Translations under genes and position numbers: made by a program
The notes under the pieces: model-generated
Database searches by the model: none
The model's input: only the letters and a program-made list of their open reading frames with translations
Told to the model about the DNA's origin: nothing
Source: Megascapheus bottae
Taxonomy: Eukaryota; Chordata; Mammalia; Rodentia; Geomyidae
Assembly (NCBI GenBank): GCA_024803745.1
Contig: JANJXV010000160.1
Coordinates: 506,001 to 570,000 of the forward strand
Direction of reading: 5' to 3'
DNA length: 64,000 bases
Shown here: positions 43,117-54,354 of the stretch, in pieces
How the letters are laid out: each line of letters opens with the position of its first letter
Position numbering within the stretch: position 1 is the first letter of the stretch

Positions 43117-44044
43117 CTTAATAAAGCCACACTAGATATGATCAATGGCAAGTAAAATTTCAGTGGCTGTGAACTACGTAGTCACTAAGCTAGGCAGGTC
43201 TTACCCTGGACACAGAAGTGCTCTTAGTGGTCCTTTGAGGCACCCTGGTGCAATTACAAAGCCTTCTTGTCATGCTATGTAGAACAACACAGCCAGGCAC
43301 CAGGCTTCACCTATGCTGTCTCCACTGGTACAGTCTCATCTACATATGGCTCATATATGTTTAAGTTCAGTTTCAAAAAATGTGTGTCCACTACTTCAGG
43401 AAATAAACAGCAAAATGCAAATTCAAAATTCCTTCACATGAAAAGACATGTAACAAATAGCACATGTGAACTCCCACGTTTCTCAGCTGTCTTACAGTTT
43501 AGCTTGCCGAGCAGAGATGGGAAAGAGAAAGGGGTTAATGATTGCTTCTTGTTCTTGAAATGGGAACCAAAGGGGGAATGTGCCACTTTGAGACAAGGAA
43601 ATCAAAAGCTAGTCCAGAATTCTCCAGATTTTCATTTTTCCAAATATGAGGTAAATGGGCAAGACTGTGTCATATGGGTAGAGCCCCAAGGAGGGAAGCC
43701 TCCATCTTCCACTCCCTGGGAGGCTGTGAGAGAAAGCCAAGCATCTGCTAACCCACACTGGACATGCAAAATGTATGCAGTGGATACTTTAGTTACATTG
43801 TATGTAAACACAAGAAGGAGTCTGGGCTACACACAGTTTAAGCAAGCAGGTCAAGGTTGCTGAGATGAGAAGGTAACCCCCAGTCTCCTGACATGCAGGC
43901 CTCAGTTCTCATTACAGTCACTAGTCTGGTTCCATTGACCACAGCAGAATAATAAACAACATCCCTGAAAATGGATTTAAAGACCACTCAATCCAAATTC
44001 TCTAAGCTCAAGGTGACAGCCCACCATCCAGAGGCTATTAAAAG
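43117..44044 (+). other. Unique stretch with longest unexplained open frame
   Basis: An ATG-initiated frame of 198 codons runs from 43267 to 43863 (stop TGA). It is the longest frame outside simple repeats. The predicted peptide has no signal peptide, transmembrane segment, repeat or domain that I recognise, and its composition is unremarkable. No clear promoter or splice signal was identified. No homologue can be named, and a chance frame remains most likely. Confidence 0.15.
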
Positions 44045-44185
44045 CCAGTGGTGGGCTCAGTACCCAAGACTCACACCTGTAGTTCTGGGTACTCACTCAG
44101 TAGACTGCATCTCAGTTAAGCAGTGACTGGCGTCTGTGACCTGGATCAGTATAATAACAAGCTATAGGATATAAAGGTACCAGAA
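44045..44185 (+). repeat. B1-like remnant, sense
   Basis: GGGCTCAGTACCCAAGACTCACACCTGTAGTTCTGGGTACTC and AGACTGCATCTCAG resemble a diverged B1 left arm. Confidence 0.45.
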
Positions 44186-44810
44186 ACATGAGTTTGGGAA
44201 GCCGACTCTTAGCCACTAGCCATTTGGCTACTTTATGTCCCTCATTGTAGTTATCTACCTAAACAGGCTTTTTGTGAGGTTTTGTAATCTGAAGCAAGGT
44301 CACTGTCATCTAGTTATCACCTTGTCTTGGGTCCAAAAAATAGAACACAGTCCTGTAACAAGTTCTACAAAGTAGGTTTATTAGTTACAAGAATAGGAGT
44401 CCAAGATCCACTGCAAGCTGGTTCCTAACGCTAAAGAAAGCTCTCCACAGCAGTCGCCTCACTTGCACCACAGGTGAAGGATTCCCCAAAAGTTTCATCT
44501 TAAGTTTTACACGAGGACAGATGAGTTTCTGTGTTAAAGGGCATCTGTCTCCTAAATGGGACTAGAATGAGCACAGATGTTTTCATCATGACAAATTTAT
44601 CATCTTGATAAATTGCATTCCTATACAATACAACCTACAGTTAATTTGGAGCATTACAAATGATGCAAAGGAAAGAAATGGGTCTCTCTAAGGCCACTCA
44701 GAAAAATGTTCCACAGAAATGAATTTAACTAATTGAGAATTTATTTACATGTGCTTTTGAAAGTTTAATACCTTCATAACCCATTATTTTATATAGTATT
44801 TTGTCTCTTC
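44186..44810. other. AT-rich unique sequence, no gene seen
   Basis: Nothing recognised. Confidence 0.3.
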
Positions 44811-44814
44811 AAAG

Positions 44815-45065
44815 TAAAGGACAATATAACAGCTTCCATGTACCAGCATGGCCCTTAGTGTTTATGAATATCTGCTCATCTAATGTTCACAGAAATTTGA
44901 GGCATTTACTCTTAATAAACTCGGAGGTTTTTCAAAGAAAACAGTGAAGCACAGAGTGGCTTGTTCAAGGTCATCTAGGTTGCAAATGAATGCAGTAAGT
45001 TTTGAAGCTAGGCAGCAGCTTTCAGAACCCATATTTACATCCATTAAGCTACAATGCCAAGGATG
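44815..45065 (+). repeat. MIR, sense
   Basis: CTGCTCATCTAATGTTCACAG, AAACAGTGAAGCACAGAGTGGCTTGTTCAAGGTCATCTAGG and CAGTAAGTTTTGAAGCTAGGCAGC follow the full MIR core order ('ctcatttaatcctcac ... gaggcacagagaggttaagtaacttgcccaaggtcacacagc'). The minus-strand open frame at 44880-45173 is an artefact of it. Confidence 0.75.
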
Positions 45066-46625
45066 AAAGCCTAAAAAGGGGTAGATATACCCCTGTACTC
45101 CAACTACCATTTTTAAGGTCAGTATAAATGTTTGGAGGTGTGTAAGCAAAATTGCAATTGTGCCTTTCTTCAACTACACTAGATATAAAGTGCATGCTAT
45201 AAGTAGAAATGGCAGAGTAAGGGTAAGAGATGACAGGAGATTAGGAAGAGGAATGAATATTCTGACTAGTTAGACAGGCTGGTAGCGCTAAGAAATGTCT
45301 GAAACACAATGAACTAGATATAATCCCGGAATTCTAGCTCTGCTGCTAATTGTGGGGCATCTCTTCAACTAAAATAAGAAGTGGAATCTAAAACCCAGAC
45401 TAAATTAGACTCATAGTTTCTAAAGATTTTCTAATTTAATTGTATTATTATATAAATTGCAGAAATACTGCCTTTGGCCAGAAAGTCAATTTACTATTTT
45501 TTTCATCTTTTTAACAAAATTCTCTTAAATGAAATTTTCCATTAAATTAATAAATTCATGTAATTTTACTCAAGCCAAGAAAACTGAATAGATATTATCA
45601 TCTAAAGCAGGGAGTTTGGGACCACAGTGTCCTAGACCAGTCCATTCTTGTCTGTAAAATTCAGTGTTTCAACCAAAAGGGATTATTTCCACATTCCATT
45701 CTGATAGAATGTTTTGCTCAGGGTCCAGTAAGAACTTCTAGGAAAAGGTATTCTGTTTAGCCATTTATTAAGCACCTTAATTCATAAATAAAAACAACCC
45801 CCAAAGGATCAACAGTTAGTGAAATTATGTAGGACAGATACATAGACACGAAGACTCTGGGCATTACATCTTTTGTAAAGGCTCATGGATAAATAGTAGC
45901 TAAAAACTCCAGGATTTAGCTTCCTGTGTTTCTGATTTCTCTGGATGGGGAACTTTCTATGACTAATAGCACCCTCTGGCATCTGTTTCCCTAGGGGGAT
46001 AAATACATTAGCCATAGAAAGTTTAAATATAATAATTATGATTTCCATTTCTGGGACAAGGCCTTTTCATCAATAATTATGATTCGGTGCCAAACTGGCA
46101 ATCTTTAAGCACTGGCCTTATCATTCATAATAATGAGCAGATTCATAACCCATGCTCCTTAGCTGTAGAAGGCTAATTAGGACTTTAACCAAAAACACCA
46201 CTCATGTGAACTGCTCACAGAGGTCACTGGCTACAGAACACCAGTTCTGGCCAAATGAACTCCATGTGCTGACCAGGAGTAAAGAGTACCTGCACTAGAA
46301 AAGGAAGTTACAGCTCAGAGTGTAACCCTGAGAGACAGGCAAGTTTTAATTCCTGCAGGAGTATGTGCTTAAACATGCAAATGGAAATCACAGCCAAATC
46401 AAATATTCCAAAGGGCAGTGAACAACTATGGATAAAATATGAAATACCACATGCTCACAGGTGGATGAGGACAAAATAAGTCAAAACATTAAAATTTATT
46501 AAATATGTATGATGATAACAAAAGACCAATTTTTGTCTGAGCTTTTTTGTTTACCTAAGATATCTACTAACTGCAGAAAAGATTTTAAAATATATTATTC
46601 GTATAATATGCAGGCTACCAAACAG
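45066..46625. other. AT-rich sequence, possible MIR at 45300-45440
   Basis: CCGGAATTCTAGCTCTGCTGCTAATTGTGGGGC faintly resembles the MIR core. 46060-46200 is a high-complexity repeat-free stretch. No gene seen. Confidence 0.3.
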
Positions 46626-46629
46626 TACT

Positions 46630-46800
46630 CACAGGATTTGCTCTGACACTGCACTTTCTAATTTATAACTCATTAGTCACACATTTTCTGATGCTTTTCA
46701 GTCTCACTCTTGTCCTACAACAAGCCCTGCAGGAAAGGGATTTATTTATTCTCACAGTATCCCCAAGAGCCTAGTTAAGAGCTTGCCACTGCATGTCACT
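46630..46800 (+). repeat. L2-like 3' end fragment, sense
   Basis: AGCCCTGCAGGAAAGGGATTTATTTATTCTCACAGTATCCCCAAGAGCCTAG fits the L2 terminal pattern ('gagggcagggacttt ... tcactgctgtatccccagcacctag'). Confidence 0.5.
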
Positions 46801-49474
46801 TGTATATTACACGTACACATTTTATCTATTCCACAGGTTATAATGAAGAAAATTCATGAAGGACCTCCCTGCCTCTCCATCAAAGGAAAGCAATGAGGCT
46901 TAATTGGGCAGACCATAAAGGGCCCTGCAAAACACACGGAGGACGAGAGAAACTTATAAATGAGTTTTTGGCTGTAGAGTGGAAAAGCTTATAATTTATT
47001 TTATGCTCTTTACCAGAATTTTACTCCCAGGAGATAACAAATGGTCAACACACCACCAGGCCACCACTCACTAGCTATTCCCTGGTCTGTTTAAGCACAC
47101 ATTGTTGATCTACTGCCTCTCACTCCCCTTTACATTGTAATTTGGTAAACTAACAATAAGGTCTGGATTAAAGTTCATTATGTATGAAGCTAACTGTAGT
47201 AATCCATAAGCTATGCTTCATTTGCACAATTCATTGTACCTATTTCCAGTGGTTGATTTTACCTTTTATTATTGATCCAATGTTATTTCAGGAGCTAAGG
47301 TAAATGAATGCCTTTGCAAGTTCGTACAATGGCTCATATCTTCTTTGTGCAGGGTGTCCTTGAACTTTTGCTGAGTTACTGTAAGGAATCAGAATTCCCA
47401 TTTCTATTTTCACAGTATAGTACCCAAAAGAAAACCTACTAGCTGCTTTTTTGAATTTTGAAGCAGTCTAAAAGCTGTAAGAAGGAAAAAAGCCTGAAAA
47501 AGATCAAAGGTGACTAAAGAATCCATCTGAAGGTTATTCACAAAACAGGCATGACTTTCTCTAAGTCGGAGACATGAGTATCTGTGCAATTCACAGATTG
47601 TGACAAAAGACAACATTTAGTGCCTCTCATAGCTATTCCTTTCTCATACTCTGTACTGAGAGAAAAATATGGTGAGATAAAGGTTGTTTAGAAAGTGAAA
47701 GTGTATAGGCAAAAATGCAACTCAGATACATGCCTATTAATTTTCAAGAGGCCACAAACAAGAATTGCTCTAAAATTTCTTTGGCTTGAAAATACTATGG
47801 TAACTTTCAAAACTACTGAAAACTCTAGAAAGCATATGATTATGTGAGCTTTATCAACTTATATTTTTCAAATGTGAAGTTGAAACCAAGTAACTAAAAA
47901 ACAGTTTGGTTATTCAACCATCTTGTAGGCCATGTTCACAAGAATTATATATTTAATGAGCTACTGATATACTCTAACAAAAATATGTGGTGAAAACTGC
48001 ATTAACTTTTGACAAATCGTACACATCTCTCTAATATTTGACTTGATAGAAGACAATATTTCTCATATTTTGTTCTGAATTAAATCTGCTTGGATTTGTC
48101 ATTCTGGTTATGCTGCATGAACAAAATTTAATGTTATTCAGATAAGAAAGTTAGAAAAGGGATATGAAATCAAAATAGCAGTTTAGCTTACAATCTGATC
48201 AAGTATCATCATTCCAGCAGAAGTACTTTGTGAATGAGTCTCACCATGCCACACAAACTGTTTAAAAGTATGCACTCAATGTACTGAGATTTATTGACAG
48301 TATCTGACTACTCTACAAGGACATGGGGTTGTCTGATCACAATTAGGCCTGAGCACTTGGTAGTAAAGGTTACAAAAACTACTAGTGTAGATCTCAGTGT
48401 CCTTTCAGTAATATACTAAGGCTTTACAGCACCTTTGCCTATTATTGAGTTTGTACCAGTGAAGCAAACCTCACACACACAAAAAAACAGCAAATAATGC
48501 TTTATCATTACTATGGAAACCTTATCTTCTAACCTCTTAAAATCTCAAGGAAAGCTAGCGGTCTGCAAACTCCATGTTGAGTCCCATTGTCTTAGCATGT
48601 AGCAGATGCAAACACTATGCTCTGTGTTTAACTAAGAATACAAGGAAAATGGGGATGGCCTATGGTCTGCATTTTTGTTCAACCTGTCAGCCTGCTCTAA
48701 GTTAATTGTCACCGAAATGAAGCTTCAGCAAGCCAACAGAAGCATTCCACATGCAAGAACCAAAAACAAAAATTGATAAGAACAAATGACATCATTTAAG
48801 TTGCCCAGCTCACAGCTAAATAATGTCGTATGTTTGTATGTACAACTCTCTTCAGCCACACTATCCTCTCATGAACACGTTCCAGTTCCCACTCCCTCTG
48901 CTTCATTCCTCTTTTAATCCAACACACTTCTTATCATAAATAGCAGTTTCCTGACTATATTTTGCTAACACATACTAAAGCATTCTTAAAATATTATCTC
49001 TGGGTGGCTTAACTACATTTAAAAGCTGTATTCTAGCCCAAAGCAATTAAAAATGGTGTAATCTAAATCTCTGAATGATAAAATTCTAAGGAGAAAACAA
49101 AATGCATATAGTTCCTAATTATCTTTGCATGCATTTTAAATCTTTCCAGAGGACAGAATATCATTTAAACATGAATAATTGTACTGCAGAGGAAATGAGT
49201 TCATCCTAGAATGCAATCTGTAAAGATAACAGTTTACTTCACTCAATGGTGGTTGAAACTTTGGCTAAATCAAATATATGAGTAAAAGTCTCTTCAGGAA
49301 TAAGGCAGAAAGTTTGAGAGAAGAAAAATGCAATCAATATTTCCAATTCTAAATTACAGGCTTACTAACCTGTACCATACTGCAGATGTTGCTTGATGTG
49401 TTATACGCAAACGATAGCAAATTTCCTCCTACACAGAATAAAATTATTACCTTGGCGCAAATTTTTTTTAAAAA
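46801..49474. other. AT-rich unique sequence, no gene seen
   Basis: About 2.7 kb with no recognisable repeat or exon. The only long frame (47410-47616 minus) has no supporting context. Confidence 0.35.
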
Positions 49475-49489
49475 AAAGACGATGTGAGA

Positions 49490-49668
49490 CCGGGAGTTTG
49501 GCCTACTGTCTAGGGTGTTTGCCTAGCATTAACAAAGACTGGGGTTCAATTCCTCTGTACCACATACATAGAAAAAATGTGGAAGTGGTGCTGTGGTTCA
49601 AGTGGTAAAGCACTAGCCTTGAGAAAGCCCAAGGACAATGCTCTGTCCCTGAGCTGGCAAAAAAAAAG
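49490..49668 (+). repeat. IDL-Geo-like SINE, sense, 15-bp TSD
   Basis: CCGGGAGTTTGGCCTACTGTCTAGG, GGGGTTCAATTCCTCTGTACC, ACATACATAGAAAAAATG and GGAAGTGGTGCTGTGGTTC in order, ending in an A-rich tail. AAAGACGATGTGAGA at 49475-49489 and AAAGATGATGTGAGA at 49669-49683 form the TSD with one mismatch. The right arm lacks part of its 3' end (GTCCCTGAGCTGGC directly before the tail). Confidence 0.9.
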
Positions 49669-49683
49669 AAAGATGATGTGAGA

Positions 49684-50750
49684 TAAAGTGATTATCTCTC
49701 ACTAAGTTACAACTTGAAAATTAGTCCCATCTGAAATCTATTCTGCCTTTAGGCATTAAAACATGGTTAATGATACCTCATATCAGTCATTTAAGTGCTA
49801 TTTAGGTCTTAATAATTGAATAATATTTTATCATAAAAAGGAGTACACACTGAGGTTGGGTAATTTTCCCAGTATATATTTGTTAAAGGACTTTCTGTGT
49901 CCAACATTATGGCAAACAGACGGATGAATTCTTTGTTATCAGTACCTACAAGATAGAAGAAATTTAGTTATGTTCTTCCTAGGATCTTAGTACAATAATC
50001 TATATATCAAAGACCCTAAGAGAAATGGATATTGTAATTTTGAATGTTCTGATAAAATTTAAAAGACAAATTTTAATACTTATACATAAGAATTATGCTT
50101 TACATTTTCTAGACTTCCTGTAATGCAAACATAAATATATACCAGCTGAGTGGTGTTTTATTCAATGAACAGCTCTAGTTTATATTTCAACAAACAAAAA
50201 ATGGAATCCTGTATACTTCCTGTCAATCTTTCATAGCCTTTGGCAGTTCATATTAATAAGAACAGTACAGATTTCTAGTTGTGGTGTTACAAAGCATTAT
50301 TATCTAGCATTTAGGGATCTATAGATGTAGGTGTCTTATTATCATCCAATGTGCAGATTGTAGCCACAACATAATTACTACATATTGGAACTTTATTTAT
50401 AACATTATTTTTCAAAGATTATCAAAACTGTCTCTGAAACACTGGCTAAAATATTTATGGTGACATCTTTCTTTGACCCAAAAATTTAAAATCTAAACTA
50501 ACCTAACATTGCATAACCTACAGAAAAAAATGGAACAAAGTGCCACTAAGAAATTAAAAGATAGACCAGAAATCTTTTTCCCTATAAGTAGGGGCTAGAA
50601 GATTTTGGACAAGTCATAGAAATAGAATGTATCCTGATCATCACTCTTACAGCCAATTTTCTTTCTCTCTCTCTCATTTTTTTTAGTCCATCATGGACTA
50701 GAACTCTGGTCCTGGGTGTGTCAAATGAGACAAAGCATTGGAGTTTTTTG
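49684..50750. other. AT-rich unique sequence, no gene seen
   Basis: Nothing recognised apart from a CT-rich patch near 50660. Confidence 0.3.
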
Positions 50751-50766
50751 TTTTTTGTGGGGTTTT

Positions 50767-50955
50767 TTTGCCAGTCCTGGGCTTGAGCTCAGAGCCTGAG
50801 CACTGTCCTTGGACTTTCTCAAGACTAGAGCTCTACCACTTGAGCCTCAGCACCACTTCCAGCTTTTATCTATGTATGTGGTACCGAGGAATTAAACCGG
50901 GTCTTCGTGCATACTAGGCAAGCACTCTACCACTAGGCCAAAATCTCAGCCCCAG
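50767..50955 (-). repeat. IDL-Geo-like SINE, antisense
   Basis: GCCAGTCCTGGGCTTGAGCTCAG, TAGAGCTCTACCACTTGAGCC, CTATGTATGTGGTACCGAGG and CAAGCACTCTACCACTAGGCC in reverse order, preceded by a T/G-rich stretch (TTTTTTGTTTTTTGTGGGG). No clean TSD was found. Confidence 0.85.
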
Positions 50956-51132
50956 GAACTGGGTTTCTAACTAAACTATCCTTCCATAGAAGTATTAGAG
51001 TTGTTACTTATTTATAGATCTAAATATCTGTATGTAATATTTGATTTTAAACAAATTTGTATTTCTCTATATATGCAAGCAGAAATATAGAAACAGATAC
51101 ACATATATATGAATATTATATACATATTTTGG

Positions 51133-51305
51133 GGCGCAAGGCTGGTACTCTACCACTTTGAGCCACATCTCCACTTCCTGATTGTTAATGGAGTTGAGAG
51201 TCTCATGGACTTTCTTAATGAGTGCTGGCTTCGAACCTTGACTCAAATATCGCAGCCTCCTATTAGTAGCTAGGATTACAGATATGAGTCACCAGTACCT
51301 GACTT
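51133..51305 (-). repeat. B1-left/Geo-like-right SINE fragment, antisense
   Basis: GGTACTCTACCACTTTGAGCC, CCTGATTGTTAATGGAGTTGAGAGTC and GCAGCCTCCTATTAGTAGCTAGGATTACAGATATGAGTCACC fit a reverse copy missing most of the Geo-like end. Confidence 0.65.
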
Positions 51306-51835
51306 CCAACAGTGTTTTCAAATATTCTGATCTGAAAAATCTCCACATTAAAATCTTTTAAATTGAAATATCATTACTTTTAAGAACCTGCTATAAACTT
51401 AAGAAAGAATAATGGATTTCTCTTTCTTGGTAAAGAAATAAGAATAATTTACATATTGGTCAATTGGTTATCAGTTTAAAAAGTGTACCACTTTACTTTG
51501 TCAAAAACATTTGTCTATTAATTATCAATTTAAAAGGTATATTACTTTACTTTGTTAAACTGCATGGAGGAAAAATGGCTAGTAGTAAACATTATCACCA
51601 GCAACTTATATTTATAAAGAATTTTATAAAGTAAAATAAGTTCAAATTACCACCATTATAAATTTATAAAGTAGTGAAAACAAATTACCATATAATTACC
51701 ATCCAAGTTCATCCTGATTAATAAGTACATTTCTAAGAAAAACAAGGCTTTTGAAAAGGATGACCATACTTAGAATTCAAAAAGTGCTCTTTTTCTCATG
51801 AGTCCTGCTGAGATGGATAAACTGCCACTCACATT
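51306..51835. other. AT-rich unique sequence, no gene seen
   Basis: Very AT-rich. No repeat or exon recognised. CAATTGGTTATCAGTTTAAAAAGTG near 51461 recurs in similar form near 51518, a short local duplication. Confidence 0.35.
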
Positions 51836-51837
51836 AG

Positions 51838-52115
51838 GTACAGTGGATTGTGGCTGTCTGTAATCACAGCTACCCAGGAAGATTGAGCAAAAACATTAGT
51901 TAAGGCCTGGTCTCAAACCATGAGACAAGTGTGTCAGTTCATACCTAGCATCCCAGCTACAAAGAAGTCCATGAGAAGGAAGGCCAGTCCCAGGCAACAA
52001 CACAAGATACTATTCAACAATAAGTAAAGTGACAAGGTCTGAAGGGATGGCTTGTGTTGACCGCCTGACTAGAAAGCATCAAGTGTTCAGTGTAAGTCCC
52101 AATACCAGTAATGAT
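51838..52115 (+). repeat. Diverged B1-type trimer or B1 dimer plus ID arm, sense
   Basis: GGTACAGTGGATTGTGGCTGTCTGTAATCACAGCTACCC, then CAAGTGTGTCAGTTCATACCTAGCATCCCAGC, then AGGGATGGCTTGTGTTGACCGCCTGACTAG with GTAAGTCCCAATACCAG. These read as two B1-like arms and an ID-like arm. Confidence 0.45.
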
Positions 52116-52427
52116 AACAACTGTCCAATAGCTGATATTAAAAACTTCCAAAGTTCCTTCAGTTACAGTGGTGTCTTTAGAGACTGGAAATCCCCAGTCT
52201 CTAAACAAAAGCTCAGTCTGGACTCCACAGGAAGAATATCTGTGGTGGTCACCCGACTTCCACTCTAAAAAACTGCCAGGGCTCCACTGACTTTCCAAAT
52301 GCACTAAGTAAAATTGGTCCAGCCATTGTGAGACCCAAACAAACGGTAAACAATGAGAGAAATGTGTTTTATTTCTCACCCTCAGCAACTCCTTTCTGAA
52401 AATCTTTTAATAAAAATCTTATGATCT

Positions 52428-52612
52428 GAATGTGACTATTTGAAATAGGAAAGGGAAGGGGGAAAACACGATGATTGAGAGTGGGTGGGGGAGGGAAATG
52501 AGGACAAAACATGAGAAGGGGTATCAATGTATGAGAAGTAATGCACCTACTAGCTGGCGAATGTAACCTTCACCCCTCTATACATTATAATAAAAATATG
52601 AATAAATACTAA
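52428..52612 (+). repeat. Very short L1 3' end, sense
   Basis: TATTTGAAATAGGAAAGGG, a G-rich tract (GTGGGTGGGGGAGGG), GAGGACAAAACATGAGAAGGGG, TATCAATGTATGAGAAG and TAATGCACCTACTAGC, then an A-rich tail. TTATGATCT flanks it at 52419-52427 and 52621-52629, part of an imperfect TSD. Confidence 0.8.
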
Positions 52613-52834
52613 TAAACATTTTATGATCTCTATAAAAATTCTGAAAAATATCTCCAAATTATCATATGATGTGAAAGAATACAATCTATATGGCTTCATC
52701 ACATTAGGATACATCAATAAATTAAACTTACAAGACACTATCACAAGATAATTGATCCACTGATAATAGAGAAATATCGAAATTGTTACTCTAGAACTAA
52801 AGGATTCGTTTTAGCATTAAAGAAATTGCATGCC

Positions 52835-53818
52835 TAGACATCTCTAGCCATAAAAGAAATACAAATCAAAACAACTCTAAGATTCCACCTCACTCCAGTT
52901 AGAATGGCCATGATTAAGAAATCTAAAAACAGCAGATGCTGGCAGGGATGTGGCCAGGAGGGATCACTACTACACTGTTGATGAGAGTGCAAACTCGTTC
53001 AGCCACCATGGAAAGCAGCAGTATGGCAGTTTCTCAAAAGACTAAACATAGAGCTCCCCTATGACCCAGCAATTCCACTACTTGGCATTTACCCAATCGT
53101 CCAGAAACAAGGACATGCTAAATCCACTAGCACAGCGATGTTCATTGCAGCACTATTTACCATAGCAAAGATATGGAACCAACCCAGATGCCCCTCAGTT
53201 GATGAGTGGATCAACAAGGTGTGGTATTGATACACAATGGAATTCTATGCTGCTGTCAGAAAGAATGACATCGCCCCATTTGTAAGGAAATGGAAAGACT
53301 TAGAAAAAAATCATAGTAAGTGAAGTAAGCCAGACTCAAAGGAACATAGGCTCAATGGTATCCCTCATTTGTCAAAATCAGTAGAAACCTTGGGCTCTTC
53401 TAGCAGAGATTTGCAATAGAGCAAAACCTAGATACATAAGGTCTGCGTACAATATGACGCTAAATGAAAGGACCTCTAGGATATAGAAACAAAAGCCATA
53501 TGATGAGTGATTGTTGTCCTTAATGTGCCATGTTATCTCTCATCTCTTTTGCTATCCCTTGGTTATCTCATATTGTTACAGTATTTCACTGGGTTATCTG
53601 ATATATTGTATATATGCGTATTTGGTTATTTGAAGTCCGACAGGGAAGGGGGGAAAACAAGATGAGGGGCGGGGGTAGGGGAAGGGAAATGGGGACCAAG
53701 ACATGAGAAAGGGTATCAGTGTTTGTGAAGTAGAAGAAGAAGAAGGAGGAGGAGGAGGAAAAGGAGGAGGAGGAGGAGGAGGAAAAGGAGGAGGAGGAAA
53801 AGGAGGAGGAGGAGGAGG
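52835..53818 (+). repeat. 5'-truncated L1 (ORF2 C-end and 3' UTR) with GGA tail and TSD
   Basis: It starts in ORF2 just upstream of the C-terminal cysteine region (AAATCAAAACAACTCTAAG, GTTAGAATGGCCATG, ACAGCAGATGCTGGCAGGG, ATGACCCAGCAATTCCAC) and continues through the ORF2 end and 3' UTR to about 53738. In place of poly(A) it carries an AGAAGA/GGAGGA tail to 53818. AAGAAATTGCATGCC (52820-52834) and AAGAAACTGCATGCC (53819-53833) are the TSD, one mismatch in 15. The ORF2 frame is broken. Confidence 0.93.
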
Positions 53819-53822
53819 AAGA
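53730..53822 (+). repeat. GAA/GGA microsatellite forming the L1 tail
   Basis: About 90 bp of GAA and GGA units lying between the L1 3' UTR and its TSD, so it replaced or expanded the poly(A) tail. Poly-Ser/Pro minus-strand frames are artefacts. Confidence 0.93.
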
Positions 53823-53833
53823 AACTGCATGCC

Positions 53834-54350
53834 CTGGAGTGCATTCTAAATTATTCACAAGACCTAGTAATTATCTTCACAGACTCTGTCAATAATTAAT
53901 TTTCCTACCTTAATGCATTTCAACAGAATCTCTCTAAATTTCCATATTCAAGAAAAATGTTTATAAAATATAATAAATATAAGTATAAAAATTTGATAAA
54001 GTTTCAGCAAAGTTAGATATAAGATAAACATTGGGAGCTCAGGTCTATAAGTGTGACATATTGTTTTCATTCTATTTCTAGCTTCTCTCTAGAGAAGAGT
54101 TAATGTAGAGATCACATCTCTAGAGCTCATCTCTCTAGCTTGACCCTTCCTTATTTCTTACATATCCATTCTGATAATGTGCACCTTCATAATATACTTT
54201 TTAATACTGTAATTGCAAAGATTGGAAAAGGGGTAGATTTAGTTCTTTTGACAATAGAGGTGAATTCTAGGGTGATTATATTTAAGGTAATTACTAGCTA
54301 TCCACATTAGTGGAAGCATCACCTTGACAATAAAATTAAATTAAAAATAA
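53834..54350. other. AT-rich unique sequence, no gene seen
   Basis: No recognised repeat. Contains a short imperfect inverted duplication around CTCTCTAGAGAAGAG (54087). Confidence 0.3.
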
Positions 54351-54354
54351 ATAA

